Assembly (NCBI GenBank): GCA_017961345.1
Contig: JAGCXP010000124.1
Coordinates: 1 to 62,169 of the forward strand
DNA from: Bacteroidales bacterium
GTDB taxonomy: Bacteria > Bacteroidota > Bacteroidia > Bacteroidales > UBA932
Direction of reading: 5' to 3'
DNA: 62,169 nucleotides
Below the pieces are notes generated by a model. It saw nothing but the letters and a program-made list of their open reading frames with translations. It made no database searches and was not told where the DNA came from. The translations under genes and the position numbers were made by a program. Shown here one piece after another: positions 51,529 through 60,627 of this stretch (position 1 is the stretch's first letter; each line of letters opens with the position of its first letter).

Positions 51529-52193
51529 ATGGTCCAGTCTATGGGTTGTTTGCCCATTGAGGTGAGCAGTTGGTTGGTTTTGGAAAAATGCCGGCAGCCG
51601 AAAAACGCGCCCCCGGCGAGCGGGGACGGATGGGCGGCTTCGAGCACATAATGGCGGGAGGTGTCGATGAGCGCTTTTTTGCTGCGGGCGAAATTGCCCC
51701 AGAGCAGGAATATGATGCCCTCCCGCTGCTCGGAAAGGGTACGGATGACCGCGTCGGTAAACTCCTGCCAGCCCAGGCGGCTGTGCGAGGCGGGGGCGCC
51801 CGCTTCGACCGTCAGGATGGCGTTGAGCATCAGCACGCCCTGGCGGGCCCACTTTTCGAGGTCGTGGGCGCCGGACATTTTCACGCCCAGGTCGCTCTCG
51901 ATTTCCTTGAAGATATTTTTCAACGAGGGCGGGGCGGGAACATTGTCGGGCACGGAGAAGGAGAGCCCTGTCGCCTGTCCGGGATTGTGGTAGGGGTCCT
52001 GACCGAGGATGACGGCTTTGACGCTGTCGAAGGGGGTGAGGGCGAAGGCGCGGAAGATGTTGCTCCCGCGGGGATAAATCACGGCCCCCGCCTGTTTGCG
52101 CGCATGCAGGGCGTCGGACAGGGCCTGGAAATAGGGCTTGTCAAACTCGCCTGAGAGGGCTTTCTTCCAACTTTCTTCTATTGCTACGTCCAT
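51525..52193 (-). CDS. ung: Uracil-DNA glycosylase
   Basis: 222 residues, family 1. The water-activating loop GQDPYHNPGQATGLSFSV and the DNA-intercalating loop AAHPSPLAGGAFFGC are both intact, and LLWGNFA contains the uracil-binding asparagine. Removes uracil from DNA to start base excision repair. It lies 35 bp downstream of lon and is translationally coupled to coaD. Confidence 0.96.
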   Translation of the reverse strand: MDVAIEESWKKALSGEFDKPYFQALSDALHARKQAGAVIYPRGSNIFRAFALTPFDSVKAVILGQDPYHNPGQATGLSFSVPDNVPAPPSLKNIFKEIESDLGVKMSGAHDLEKWARQGVLMLNAILTVEAGAPASHSRLGWQEFTDAVIRTLSEQREGIIFLLWGNFARSKKALIDTSRHYVLEAAHPSPLAGGAFFGCRHFSKTNQLLTSMGKQPIDWTI

Positions 52194-52228
52194 CGCAACT
52201 TCGCCTTATATTTCCGGAGGGGCCGGTT

Positions 52229-54628
52229 CTATTTCTCAAACACGAAGTCCAGCACGTCGGCGATGGTCTTCACATAGTGGAAGGTCAGCCCCTTGATGTA
52301 TATCTCGGGAATCTCGCCGATATCCTTGCGGTTGTCTTCGCTGATGACGATGGTGTGAACGCCGGAACGCTTGGCGGCGAGGATTTTTTCCTTGATGCCG
52401 CCCACGGGGAGCACCTTGCCCCTCAGGGTCATTTCTCCCGTCATGGCCAGGCCGCTCTTGATGGCGCGCTCGCGCAGGGCGGAAACCATGGAGGTAACCA
52501 TCGTGATACCGGCGGAGGGACCGTCTTTCGGCGTGGCGCCTTCGGGTACGTGGATGTGAATGTCTTTCTTGGCGAAGGTCTCGCTATCCATGCCGGCCGC
52601 TTCGGGGTGGGCCTTGATGTACTTGTAACCGATGGTCGCGGACTCTTTCATCACGTCGCCGAGGTTGCCGGTCAGCGAGAGTTCACCTTTGCCGCCGCTG
52701 ATGCTGCTTTCCACGAAGAGCACTTCGCCGCCCATTTCCGTCCAGGCGAGGCCGGTCACCACGCCCACGCCTTCGTTGCCGCGTACTTTGTCGTGGAAAC
52801 TAACCGGCAGGCCGAGGTATTCCTTGAGCATTTCCTTTTTGATGATGTCGGGCCGCTCCTGTTCGGTGGCGATTTTCTTGGCGGTCACGCGGGCGACCTT
52901 CGCGATCTGTTTCTCCAGGCCGCGGACGCCCGACTCGTGGGTGTACTCGTCGATGATGGTGCGTACGGCCGCTTTGTCGAACTGCAGTTGGTCGCTCTTC
53001 AGGCCGTTCTCCGAAATCTGCTTGGGAATCAGGTATTTCTTGGCGATTTCCATCTTCTCTTCGGCGAGGTAGCCGGTCACGTTCACCATCTCCATGCGGT
53101 CGCGCAGGGCGGGCTGGATGGTCGAGGTGCCGTTGGCCGTGGTGATGAAAAGCACGTGGGAAAGGTCGTAGTCGATATCCAGGTAGTTGTCGTGGAAGGC
53201 CGTGTTCTGTTCGGGATCGAGGGCTTCCAGCAGGGCGGCGGAAGGGTCGCCCTTGTAGTCGCTGCCGATCTTGTCAATCTCGTCCAGCACGATGACAGGG
53301 TTCGAGGTACCCGCCTTGGCGATTCCGTTCAGGATGCGTCCGGGGAGGGCGCCGATGTAGGTCTTGCGGTGACCGCGGATTTCGCTCTCATCGTGGGTGC
53401 CGCCGAGGGCGATGCGGATGTACTTGCGGCCCAGGGCCCGCGCAATGCTCTTGCCGAGACTGGTCTTACCCACGCCCGGAGGGCCGTAGAGGCAGAGAAT
53501 GGGGGACTTCAGGTCTCCTTTAAGTTTCAGCACGGCGAGGTATTCGATGATGCGGTCTTTGATTTTGTCCAGGCCGTAGTGGTCCTCGTCCAGCACCTTT
53601 TTCGCGTGCTTGAGGTCCAGGTTGTCCTCGCTCATCTCGCCCCAGGGCAGGGTGAGCATGAAGTCGATATAGTTGAACTGAATGCTGTAGTCGGGGGAGT
53701 TGGGGTTGTAGCGCTCGAGTTTGGCGAGTTCCTTGTCGAAGGTCTCCTTCACGCTCTCGGGCCACTTCTTGGCCGCGGCGCGCTCCTTCAGTTTGTCGAT
53801 ATCCTCCTTCTCATCCATGCCCAGCTCTTCCTGAATGGTCTTGAGCTGGTTGTTGAGGTAGTACTCCCGCTGCTGCTGGTCGATTTCATCCTTGACCTTG
53901 GCGTTGATTTCCTGCTTGATGCGCACGAAATTCGCCTGTTTCTCCAGGATACGCAGCAGGTTCAGGCCACGGGTTTTCATATCGTCGGTCTCGAGCAGCT
54001 GGATTTTCTCCATGTTGTTTTCGAGTTCCACCGTCGTGGCGATGAAGTTCACGAGGAAGTTGTAGTCCTCGATGCTCTTGAGGGAGGCAATGCTGTCCTT
54101 GCCGCCGAAGGGCCCCTGTCGGAAGGCTAGCGATACTTTTTCCTTGATGCTCTCCGCCATGGCCTGTACCTGGGGATCGGCGTTGTCCGCCAATTTGTCA
54201 GGAGCCATCCGGACGCGGCCGTGCAGGTAGGGTTCGTCGCCTACCAGACCGGTCAGTTCCACGCGGCCGATGCTCTGGAGGATGGCCGTGACCGTCTCGT
54301 CCGGCATCGTGATGGTCTTCAGCACACGCGCGAGGCTGCCGTACATCGACAGGTCCTGGAGCTGGGGCTCGTCCACGGAGTTGTCCGTCTGCGGGATAGC
54401 CGCGAAGTAGAGTTTGTGCTTCTCCGCGTCCCGGATCAGGGCCAGGGACTTGTCACGTCCGATGGTGACCGGATAAATGCAGCCCGGGAAGAGCGCGGCG
54501 TTGCGCAGGGCGAGGATAGGTATGGTGTCCGGCAGTTTGTCGGCGTCGAAATCGGGATTCAGGCCTTCCTGCTGGAGGGGAATGATATTCACCTCCGCCG
54601 AAAAGGGGGAAAACAGGTCTTTGATCAT
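52229..54628 (-). CDS. lon: ATP-dependent Lon protease
   Basis: 799 residues. N-terminal substrate domain ([14 protein letters not shown]), AAA+ module with Walker [10 protein letters not shown] near 380-388, and a C-terminal serine protease domain with catalytic Ser in [10 protein letters not shown] (about 705). It degrades misfolded and regulatory proteins in the cytosol. First gene of a lon-ung-coaD-thioredoxin-like run on the minus strand. No HrcA/CIRCE-type inverted repeat is seen upstream. Confidence 0.97.
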   Translation of the reverse strand: MIKDLFSPFSAEVNIIPLQQEGLNPDFDADKLPDTIPILALRNAALFPGCIYPVTIGRDKSLALIRDAEKHKLYFAAIPQTDNSVDEPQLQDLSMYGSLARVLKTITMPDETVTAILQSIGRVELTGLVGDEPYLHGRVRMAPDKLADNADPQVQAMAESIKEKVSLAFRQGPFGGKDSIASLKSIEDYNFLVNFIATTVELENNMEKIQLLETDDMKTRGLNLLRILEKQANFVRIKQEINAKVKDEIDQQQREYYLNNQLKTIQEELGMDEKEDIDKLKERAAAKKWPESVKETFDKELAKLERYNPNSPDYSIQFNYIDFMLTLPWGEMSEDNLDLKHAKKVLDEDHYGLDKIKDRIIEYLAVLKLKGDLKSPILCLYGPPGVGKTSLGKSIARALGRKYIRIALGGTHDESEIRGHRKTYIGALPGRILNGIAKAGTSNPVIVLDEIDKIGSDYKGDPSAALLEALDPEQNTAFHDNYLDIDYDLSHVLFITTANGTSTIQPALRDRMEMVNVTGYLAEEKMEIAKKYLIPKQISENGLKSDQLQFDKAAVRTIIDEYTHESGVRGLEKQIAKVARVTAKKIATEQERPDIIKKEMLKEYLGLPVSFHDKVRGNEGVGVVTGLAWTEMGGEVLFVESSISGGKGELSLTGNLGDVMKESATIGYKYIKAHPEAAGMDSETFAKKDIHIHVPEGATPKDGPSAGITMVTSMVSALRERAIKSGLAMTGEMTLRGKVLPVGGIKEKILAAKRSGVHTIVISEDNRKDIGEIPEIYIKGLTFHYVKTIADVLDFVFEK

Positions 54629-54665
54629 AGAATACTTCAGCTATTCTGCCAAATTGACAGATTTA

Positions 54666-54673
54666 CAAATTTA
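54666..54673 (-). promoter_or_regulatory. Promoter -7 box for lon
   Basis: Minus strand TAAATTTG, 37 nt upstream of the lon ATG. Confidence 0.5.
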
Positions 54674-54725
54674 ATACTTATTCGTCAATCATTGTGCCAG
54701 CGTTCCAAGAAAAAATCAGATACTT

Positions 54726-54756
54726 TTTGAAATTTGAAAAAAAACACCTAATTTTG
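54726..54756 (+). promoter_or_regulatory. Promoter of the HU gene
   Basis: TTTG (54726-54729) and TAATTTTG (54749-54756) with a 19-bp spacer, one of the best-formed promoters in the window. The HU ATG follows 40 nt later. Confidence 0.65.
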
Positions 54757-54796
54757 CGCGTTTTTACACAATTAAGTTTTTAACATTTATCATCTT

Positions 54797-55072
54797 ATGA
54801 CAAAAGCAGATATCGTCAACGAAGTCGCCAAGGCGACGGGCGTTGAAAAAGTGGAAGCCCTGGCCGTGATCGAGTCCTTCATGGATGTCGTGAAGGGTTC
54901 CCTTATCAATGGTGAGCCGGTGTACCTCCGCGGCTTCGGCAGTTTTATTATCAAGAAACGTGCGCAGAAGGCTGCCCGCAACATCACCAAGAACACCACC
55001 ATCGTCATCCCCGCCCACGACATTCCGGCCTTCAAACCTGCGAAGACCTTCATGGCGGCCGTCAAGAAATAA
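54797..55072 (+). CDS. hup: HU family DNA-binding protein
   Basis: 91 residues: MTKADIVNEVAKATGV at the N-terminus, the GFGSFIIKKRAQKAARN block leading into the DNA-binding arm, and the IPAHDIPAFKPAKTF end. The arm sequence has NITKNTTIVI where RNPxTG-type residues usually stand, as in other Bacteroidota HU proteins. A small abundant nucleoid protein that bends DNA. The gene is followed by a tiny basic-protein gene 17 bp later. Confidence 0.95.
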   Translation: MTKADIVNEVAKATGVEKVEALAVIESFMDVVKGSLINGEPVYLRGFGSFIIKKRAQKAARNITKNTTIVIPAHDIPAFKPAKTFMAAVKK

Positions 55073-55089
55073 TTTAACATTATTATATT

Positions 55090-55182
55090 ATGCCTAACGG
55101 GAAAAAGCACAAACGCCACAAGATGGCGACGCACAAGCGCAAGAAACGCCTGCGTAAGAACCGGCACAAGAAGAGAAAGTAG
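55090..55182 (+). CDS. 30-residue lysine/arginine-rich conserved small protein
   Basis: Sequence starts MPNGKKHKRHKMATHKRKKR and continues LRKNRHKKRK; 22 of 30 residues are Lys, Arg or His. Its strong similarity to small basic proteins conserved between HU and rng in Bacteroidota, its own ATG and stop, and tight spacing on both sides argue for a real gene. Composition suggests rRNA or ribosome binding, perhaps a lineage-specific ribosomal protein; that role is inference. Many gene finders would miss it because of size. Confidence 0.82.
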   Translation: MPNGKKHKRHKMATHKRKKRLRKNRHKKRK

Positions 55183-55211
55183 TTCTCTTCTGTGTTCGTA
55201 CCGGCTGCTAA

Positions 55212-56783
55212 ATGGAAGGAGAGAAAGATTTAATCGTTGATGTTGCAAAGGACAAGGTTTCGGTTGCCCTGATGGAAGAGCATCGCCTTGTCGAATTCAG
55301 CGAGGAAGCCTGCGACCGCAAGACCTGTTCGGTCGGGGATGTCTTTCTGGGCAGGGTAAAAAAGTTGCTGCCCGCCTTGAACGCGGCCTTTGTAGACATC
55401 GGGGACGGGAAGGATGCTTTCGTGCATTATCTCGATCTCGGTGTCAATTTTTATGCTTTTGACGAATTCGCCAAACGGACCAACCGCAATAGCGACTGCG
55501 GCGGAATCTATTCCCACATCAAGTTCGAAAAGCCGCTCGAGAAGGAGGGGCGTATCGAAAACGTACTCTCCGTCGGCCAGAGCATCATCGTCCAGATCAG
55601 CAAGGAACCCATCTCCACGAAGGGGGCCCGCCTGACCTGCGAGATTTCCCTGGCGGGGCGGAACATCGTCCTTCTGCCCTTTGCCGACAAGGTCAGCGTG
55701 TCCCAGAAAATCCGTTCCAAGCAGGAAAAACGCCGCCTGGAGCTGCTGGTGAAGAACATTCTGCCGAAGAACTACGGCGCCATCATCCGTACGGCCGCCG
55801 AAGGCAAGAGCGCGTCCATCCTCGACAACGAACTCAAGACACTGGTGGAAAAATGGGAGAATTCGTGGAAGAAACTTGCCCGGGACAAGAACGTCAAACT
55901 GCTCTTTACCGAGTGCAGCAAGGTGACCGCGCTGCTGAGGGACTTGCTCGACGAGACTTTCACCAGCATCTATGTCAACGACGCTTCCGAATACGACGCC
56001 CTCAAGTCCTACATCGCGCTGATTGCGCCCGGGATGGAGAAAATCGTCAAGCGCTACGAGGGAAACAAGCCCATTTTCGACCATTTCGAAGTCACGCGCC
56101 AGATCAAGGGTTCGTTCGGCAAGATTGTCCCCATCAAGCAGGGGGCCTACCTCGTCATCGAACACACGGAAGCCCTCCACGTGGTGGACGTGAACAGCGG
56201 CACGCGGGCCAAGAACAAGGAGCAGGAGCAGAACACCTTCGACATCAACTGCTACGCGGCGGAAGAAATCGCCCGGCAGATGCGCCTGCGGGATATGGGC
56301 GGCATCGTCATTGTGGACTTTATCGACATGGCCACGGGCGAGCACCGCAATGCCCTTTACAAGAAGATGCAGGAACTCATGGCCGGCGACCGTGCCCGCC
56401 ACAACATCCTGCCGCTCACGAAATTCGGCCTGATGCAGATTACCCGTCAGCGGGTGCGTCCGGCCACGGAAATCAACACCACGGAAGTCTGCCCCGTCTG
56501 TCACGGTACGGGCAAGATTTCCTCCAGTGTCGTCATCGACGAAGCGATAGAGAGAAAGATTTCTGCCGCCGCGGCCGCCAAGCCCGGCGCTCCGCTGGTG
56601 CTCAAACTGAGCCCCATTCTCGGCGCATACCTGAAGAAAGGCAAGGGACTGTTCAACGTCGGTTCCATCCTTTCTCGTTGGCAGAAAAATTACGGGTGCA
56701 AGATTACGCTTAACGAGACCAGCCAGTTCTCCGTCCTGCAGAACGAACTGTACGACAAGGCGGGGGCCCGGCTGGACAAGTAA
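55212..56783 (+). CDS. rng: Ribonuclease E/G family endoribonuclease
   Basis: 523 residues, RNase G size. The S1-like RNA-binding domain is near 40-125 (GDVFLGRVKKLLPALNAAFVDIG). The catalytic aspartates are in VVDVNSGTRAK and VIVDFIDMATGEHR, and the zinc-link cysteines are in CPVCHGTGK. It lacks the long C-terminal scaffold of RNase E. Processes rRNA and decays mRNA. An insertion near 85-90 (NRNSDCGG) in the S1 region is usual for Bacteroidota. Confidence 0.94.
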   Translation: MEGEKDLIVDVAKDKVSVALMEEHRLVEFSEEACDRKTCSVGDVFLGRVKKLLPALNAAFVDIGDGKDAFVHYLDLGVNFYAFDEFAKRTNRNSDCGGIYSHIKFEKPLEKEGRIENVLSVGQSIIVQISKEPISTKGARLTCEISLAGRNIVLLPFADKVSVSQKIRSKQEKRRLELLVKNILPKNYGAIIRTAAEGKSASILDNELKTLVEKWENSWKKLARDKNVKLLFTECSKVTALLRDLLDETFTSIYVNDASEYDALKSYIALIAPGMEKIVKRYEGNKPIFDHFEVTRQIKGSFGKIVPIKQGAYLVIEHTEALHVVDVNSGTRAKNKEQEQNTFDINCYAAEEIARQMRLRDMGGIVIVDFIDMATGEHRNALYKKMQELMAGDRARHNILPLTKFGLMQITRQRVRPATEINTTEVCPVCHGTGKISSSVVIDEAIERKISAAAAAKPGAPLVLKLSPILGAYLKKGKGLFNVGSILSRWQKNYGCKITLNETSQFSVLQNELYDKAGARLDK

Positions 56784-56794
56784 TACCCAGCTTT

Positions 56795-57034
56795 ATGTCC
56801 CGCGCCAAGAAATCCCCCAAAAAGCTGACCCCTTCCGAGCAGTACAAACTGAATCATCGGGAGGAAATGCTGCGCAAGCATCGTCAGACCATTTATCTCA
56901 ACGACCGGGAAATGGCGGCTATCTCCGCCTATTGCTCCCGCTTCCAGGTCAAGCACAAGAGCGTCCTGCTTCGCGACGCAATCCTGTCCCGGGTTCTGGA
57001 AACGCTCGGGGAAAATCCGCCCACGCTGTTTTAG
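56795..57034 (+). CDS. Small conserved protein, possibly ribbon-helix-helix
   Basis: 79 residues. A lysine-rich N-terminus (SRAKKSPKKLTPSEQYKLN) leads to a strand-helix-helix pattern (QTIYLNDREMAAISAYCSRF then HKSVLLRDAILSRVLETLG) that fits a ribbon-helix-helix DNA-binding fold. No named family is certain. It starts 11 bp after rng and ends 25 bp before pheA, so it is co-transcribed with them. It may act as a local regulator, but nothing in the sequence shows the target. Confidence 0.65.
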   Translation: MSRAKKSPKKLTPSEQYKLNHREEMLRKHRQTIYLNDREMAAISAYCSRFQVKHKSVLLRDAILSRVLETLGENPPTLF

Positions 57035-57059
57035 CGTCGGCACAGCCAAAACGCTTATT

Positions 57060-58142
57060 ATGAACGCATTGGAAGAAGCGAGGGCGCAGATTGCCACCCT
57101 CGACAAGGAAATGGCCTCTCTCTTTGAGCGGCGGATGAAGCTCGTAGAGCAGATTCTTTCCTATAAAGTCCGTAACGGCCTGCCGATTTTCGACGCCGAC
57201 CAGGAGGCGCGCGTGATTGCACGCAACCTCCCCTCTGTCACCGACCCGACACTTCAGGAATACTACGTGCTGTTTCTTCATAGCGTGATGGATATTTCCA
57301 AGGCCTACCAGTCCCGGATGATGAACGGGATGAAAGTGTCTTACTGCGGCATTCCCGGGGCTTTTGCCCACATTGCCGCCCAGAAACTCTTTCCCCAGGC
57401 GGAGGCGGAAGCCTTTCCCGATTTTGCCGACGCCTACAGGGCCTGTGAGAGCGGGGAAAGCGACGTGGCCATCCTGCCCATCGAAAACAGTTACGCCGGA
57501 GACGTGGGACGCGTGATGGACCTCTCCTTCAGCGGCAGTCTCTTTATCAATATGATGGTCGAACTGGACGTCACGCAGAACCTGTTGGGCGTCAAAGGCG
57601 CCCGCACGGGCGACATCCGCAAGGTGGTCAGCCATCCGCAGGCCCTCGCCCAGTGCGCCAAGTTTATCAAGGACCACGGCCTGCAGGAAGAGGATTATGC
57701 CAATACGGCCATGGCGGCCAAATATGTGGCCGAGACGGGCGATTCGTCCCTCGGCGCCATCGCTTCCGAGGAAACGGCCCGGCTGTACGGCCTGGAGGTG
57801 CTCGAACGGCGTATCAACGCTTCGGGGGTCAACACCACGCGCTTCGCGGTCTTTTCCAAGAGCGCCGGAACCATCCCTTCCGCCGAACATTTCATTCTCG
57901 TTTTCACCGTCCGCAACGAGGCGGGTGCCCTGGCCAAGATTCTGAATATCATCGGGTCCCACGGTTTCAACATGAGCAGCCTCCACAGCCGTCCGATGAG
58001 CGGCCCGGTATGGAAACATTATTTCTTCGCCGAACTCGAAGGAGACGTCCACTCCGCGGACGGAGAGGACCTGCTGCGTCAGTTGTCTCCCGTCTGCGAC
58101 AAACTCAAGATGATCGGCGCCTATAAAAGTCTCTCCTTATGA
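57060..58142 (+). CDS. pheA: Bifunctional chorismate mutase / prephenate dehydratase
   Basis: 360 residues. An AroQ-type chorismate mutase domain (1-90, with RRMKLVEQIL and DADQEARVI) is fused to prephenate dehydratase (about 93-275, with YCGIPGAFAH, IENSYAG and the catalytic NTTRFAVF) and a C-terminal ACT domain (GALAKILNIIG, SLHSRP) that normally senses phenylalanine. Makes phenylpyruvate from chorismate. The stop overlaps the aroF start by 4 bp, so the pathway entry enzyme and this branch enzyme are produced together. Confidence 0.93.
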   Translation: MNALEEARAQIATLDKEMASLFERRMKLVEQILSYKVRNGLPIFDADQEARVIARNLPSVTDPTLQEYYVLFLHSVMDISKAYQSRMMNGMKVSYCGIPGAFAHIAAQKLFPQAEAEAFPDFADAYRACESGESDVAILPIENSYAGDVGRVMDLSFSGSLFINMMVELDVTQNLLGVKGARTGDIRKVVSHPQALAQCAKFIKDHGLQEEDYANTAMAAKYVAETGDSSLGAIASEETARLYGLEVLERRINASGVNTTRFAVFSKSAGTIPSAEHFILVFTVRNEAGALAKILNIIGSHGFNMSSLHSRPMSGPVWKHYFFAELEGDVHSADGEDLLRQLSPVCDKLKMIGAYKSLSL

Positions 58143-59167
58143 ATATGACCTATAACCGCGAGCTTTTCAGCCCGCAGGAACTCAAACAGATGTATCCCGT
58201 CACCCCGCAGGGGGAGGCGTACAAGAAAGCCAACGATGCGGCGGTGCGTGCGGTCCTGGACGGCAGCAGCGACAAACTGATGCTCGTCATCGGTCCCTGC
58301 AGCGCCGACCGCGAGGATTCCGTGATGGAGTATATTTCGCGCCTGCGTCCCCTTCAAGAGAAGGTGCAGGATAAGATTGTGATTGTCCCGCGCATCTACA
58401 CCAACAAACCCCGTACGACGGGTGCCGGTTACAAGGGCATGCTCCACCAGCCCGACCCGATTGCTTCTCCCGACCTTTTCAAAGGCCTGGTTGCCATCCG
58501 CAAACTGCACCTGCGCGCCCTGCTGGAGACCGGTTTCTCCTGTGCGGACGAGATGCTCTATCCCGAGAATCACCTCTTCCTCTCCGACATTCTCTCCTAC
58601 GTGGCGGTGGGGGCGCGGAGCGTGGAAAACCAGCAGCACCGGCTCGTGGCCAGCGGACTGGATATCCCCGTGGGCATGAAAAATCCGACGGGCGGCGACC
58701 TCTCCGTGATGATGAATTCCATTCGGGCGGCTCAGAGCAGCCACTCCTTTATTTATAGGAACTGGGACGTGACGAGCGCCGGCAACCCGTATGCCCACGC
58801 CATTCTGCGCGGCTATGTGGACAACGACGGAGCCAGCCATCCCAACTACCACTACGAAGACCTGCGCGATCTGGCCGACCATTATCAGGAGAGCGGGCTC
58901 GCCAATCCCGCCTGCATCGTGGACTGCAACCACTCCAATTCCGGCAAACAGTACCTGGAGCAGGGCCGCATCGCCAAGGAAGTGCTTCACAGCATGCGCC
59001 ACTGCGAGCGGTTGAACGCCCTGGTCAAGGGCCTGATGATCGAGTCTTATCTGGAGGACGGCGCCCAGAAATCGGGCGAATGCACCTACGGCAAATCCAT
59101 TACAGACCCCTGTCTGGGCTGGGAAAAGACCGAGCGCCTCATCTACGAACTCGCGGAGCTCCGCTAA
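58139..59167 (+). CDS. aroF: 3-deoxy-7-phosphoheptulonate synthase (class I, AroFGH type)
   Basis: 342 residues. Signatures: GPCSADRED near 54, PRIYTNKPRTTGAGYKGM near 84, VGMKNPTGGDLS near 180 and the metal site VDCNHSNSGKQ near 262. It condenses phosphoenolpyruvate with erythrose-4-phosphate at the start of the shikimate pathway. Which aromatic amino acid inhibits it cannot be read from sequence, though its coupling to pheA suggests phenylalanine supply. Confidence 0.93.
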   Translation: MNMTYNRELFSPQELKQMYPVTPQGEAYKKANDAAVRAVLDGSSDKLMLVIGPCSADREDSVMEYISRLRPLQEKVQDKIVIVPRIYTNKPRTTGAGYKGMLHQPDPIASPDLFKGLVAIRKLHLRALLETGFSCADEMLYPENHLFLSDILSYVAVGARSVENQQHRLVASGLDIPVGMKNPTGGDLSVMMNSIRAAQSSHSFIYRNWDVTSAGNPYAHAILRGYVDNDGASHPNYHYEDLRDLADHYQESGLANPACIVDCNHSNSGKQYLEQGRIAKEVLHSMRHCERLNALVKGLMIESYLEDGAQKSGECTYGKSITDPCLGWEKTERLIYELAELR

Positions 59168-59230
59168 TCAAGAGTAATCAACTGTGCGTGACAGGTGTCT
59201 GTTAACCTGTTGATACAGAGGTGAATACTG

Positions 59231-59264
59231 AAAATCGCCTGTGCATTTTTGCGCGGGTGATTTT
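59231..59264. terminator. Palindromic hairpin at a convergent junction, copy C
   Basis: AAAATCGCCTGTGC and GCGCGGGTGATTTT flank an ATTTTT loop, the reverse complement of the AAAAAT loop in copies A and B. It lies between the aroF and lpxK stop codons. Confidence 0.7.
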
Positions 59265-59279
59265 TCGTATAAAATTGAT

Positions 59280-60497
59280 TTATAGCGACTTAAGCAGCAC
59301 TCGGTTTTGCGCCTTGAGGAACGCGTCCTCGTCGTCCGGATTGAGGAAGCGGGTTTCGATGGGAAGATAGAATAAGCGGCGGCGGAGGTCGTCGCTTAAT
59401 TTTTCGCATAGGGGGAGGAGGCGCTGGGCGTCCTTCTCGGTGGTGAGAAGAAGGGCTTCGGGCGTACTGGCGGCTGCGGCTTCGATTCTGGCGAGGTCGG
59501 CGGAGTTGAAGTCGTGGTGGTCGGGGAAACGGAGGTGGCTGGCGAGGCGGTATTTCTCGCCGAGGTGGGCGAGCATCGGGCGGTCGTTGGCGATGCCGGT
59601 GACCACGATCATTTTGCCGGAATAGAGGTAATGGCGGTCGCCTTCGGGGAAGACGGCTTCGGGATCGGCATAGCGGAGCGTGGTGAAGAAGACGGGGATG
59701 GGGGATTCCCGATCGGGTCGTGAATGACGGCCCCCGGACTGCGAAGTAGCATCGCAAGCAGAAGCAACCTCGTAGGCAGAAGCAACCCCGTAGGCAGAAG
59801 CGTCATAGGCGTTCTTCAGGCCGAGGGTCTTGATCCAGGCCTGGCGCTCTTCGTCTGTGAGGTCGTCGGGGCATTTGCTGGCGATGACGATGTCGGCGGC
59901 AGCAATGCGGGAGGAAAGGTCGCGTAGCCGGCCCAGGGGGAGGAGGCGGTCCTGGCTCAGGGGACGTTCGTATTCGACGAGGACGATGTTGCAGTCGGCT
60001 TTGAGCGCGCGGAACTGGAAGGCGTCGTCGAGAAGGATGCGGGAGGCTCCGTCCCCGGCCAGCTTCCGGCAGCCTTCGATGCGGTCGGAACAGACGGCGA
60101 CGGGAACGTCCGGGAACTTGCGCTTGATCTGAAGGGGCTCGTCTCCGAAGCGGGCGGGGGTGCCGTCGGTTTCGACATAGAGGAAGCCCTTGCTCTTGCG
60201 GCCGTAGCCCTTCGAGAGTACGGCAACGGGACCCCCGATCGGGTTGGGGGTGACACCCGAACCCTCACAGAATGCGTCCTGCGTTTCATTGCCGGCAGTG
60301 CCCGGCAAGCTGTTTCGCAAGAGCTTGAGAAGCAGCTCGGTAAACGGCGTCTTTCCCGTCCCTCCGACGGCCAGGTTGCCGATGCAGAGGGTGGGTATGG
60401 GGGAACGCTGCGCCTTTTTCCAGCCCCTGTCGTAGAGCAGGTGCCGCAGTTTGAGCGTCCACCAATAGGGCGCAAGGAAGATTTTGTCGGCTCTCAT
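59280..60497 (-). CDS. lpxK: Tetraacyldisaccharide 4'-kinase
   Basis: 405 residues. Inner-membrane kinase that phosphorylates the lipid A disaccharide. The P-loop is GNLAVGGTGKTPFTELL near 41-57, and VAVLSKGYGRKSKGF and GDEPLQIKRKFPDVPVAVC follow. Two in-frame insertions relative to the family are visible: after KLLR (about residues 64-88, ending GSGVTPNPIGGP) and near 252-285 (repeated AYGVASAYEVASA, then GGRHSRPDRESPIP). Both contain a palindromic repeat unit. Conserved blocks on either side are intact, so the enzyme is probably functional. The ATG at 60497 follows a promoter box. Confidence 0.92.
   Translation of the reverse strand: MRADKIFLAPYWWTLKLRHLLYDRGWKKAQRSPIPTLCIGNLAVGGTGKTPFTELLLKLLRNSLPGTAGNETQDAFCEGSGVTPNPIGGPVAVLSKGYGRKSKGFLYVETDGTPARFGDEPLQIKRKFPDVPVAVCSDRIEGCRKLAGDGASRILLDDAFQFRALKADCNIVLVEYERPLSQDRLLPLGRLRDLSSRIAAADIVIASKCPDDLTDEERQAWIKTLGLKNAYDASAYGVASAYEVASACDATSQSGGRHSRPDRESPIPVFFTTLRYADPEAVFPEGDRHYLYSGKMIVVTGIANDRPMLAHLGEKYRLASHLRFPDHHDFNSADLARIEAAAASTPEALLLTTEKDAQRLLPLCEKLSDDLRRRLFYLPIETRFLNPDDEDAFLKAQNRVLLKSL
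59703..59730. repeat. Palindrome-derived in-frame repeat in lpxK, unit 1
   Basis: GGATTCCCGATCGGGTCG then TGAATGACGG; read on the coding strand as RHSRPDRES. Same family as the units in the thioredoxin-like gene. Confidence 0.6.
60228..60257. repeat. Palindrome-derived in-frame repeat in lpxK, unit 2
   Basis: GGGACCCCCGATCGGGTTGG then GGGTGACACC; read on the coding strand as GVTPNPIGGP, directly before the conserved VAVLSKGYGR. Confidence 0.6.
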
Positions 60498-60515
60498 CCT
60501 GTATTTTTTACCCCG

Positions 60516-60523
60516 CAAAGATA
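60516..60523 (-). promoter_or_regulatory. Promoter -7 box for lpxK
   Basis: Minus strand TATCTTTG, 19 nt upstream of the lpxK ATG. Confidence 0.6.
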
Positions 60524-60554
60524 CAAGAAATTTTGTCATCCAATAAAAAATTAC

Positions 60555-60583
60555 TACCTTTGCCGCCCCTTGTGTATCAAGGG
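60555..60583 (+). promoter_or_regulatory. rplM promoter and 5' hairpin
   Basis: TACCTTTG (60555-60562) followed at once by a perfect hairpin CCCTTG-TGTAT-CAAGGG (60567-60583) that would sit at the very 5' end of the L13-S9-S2 transcript. It may protect the message or take part in ribosomal-protein feedback. Confidence 0.5.
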
Positions 60584-60627
60584 ATCGCAAATTTATTTAT
60601 AGTATTAACCATTAAAGACTCAAGACA

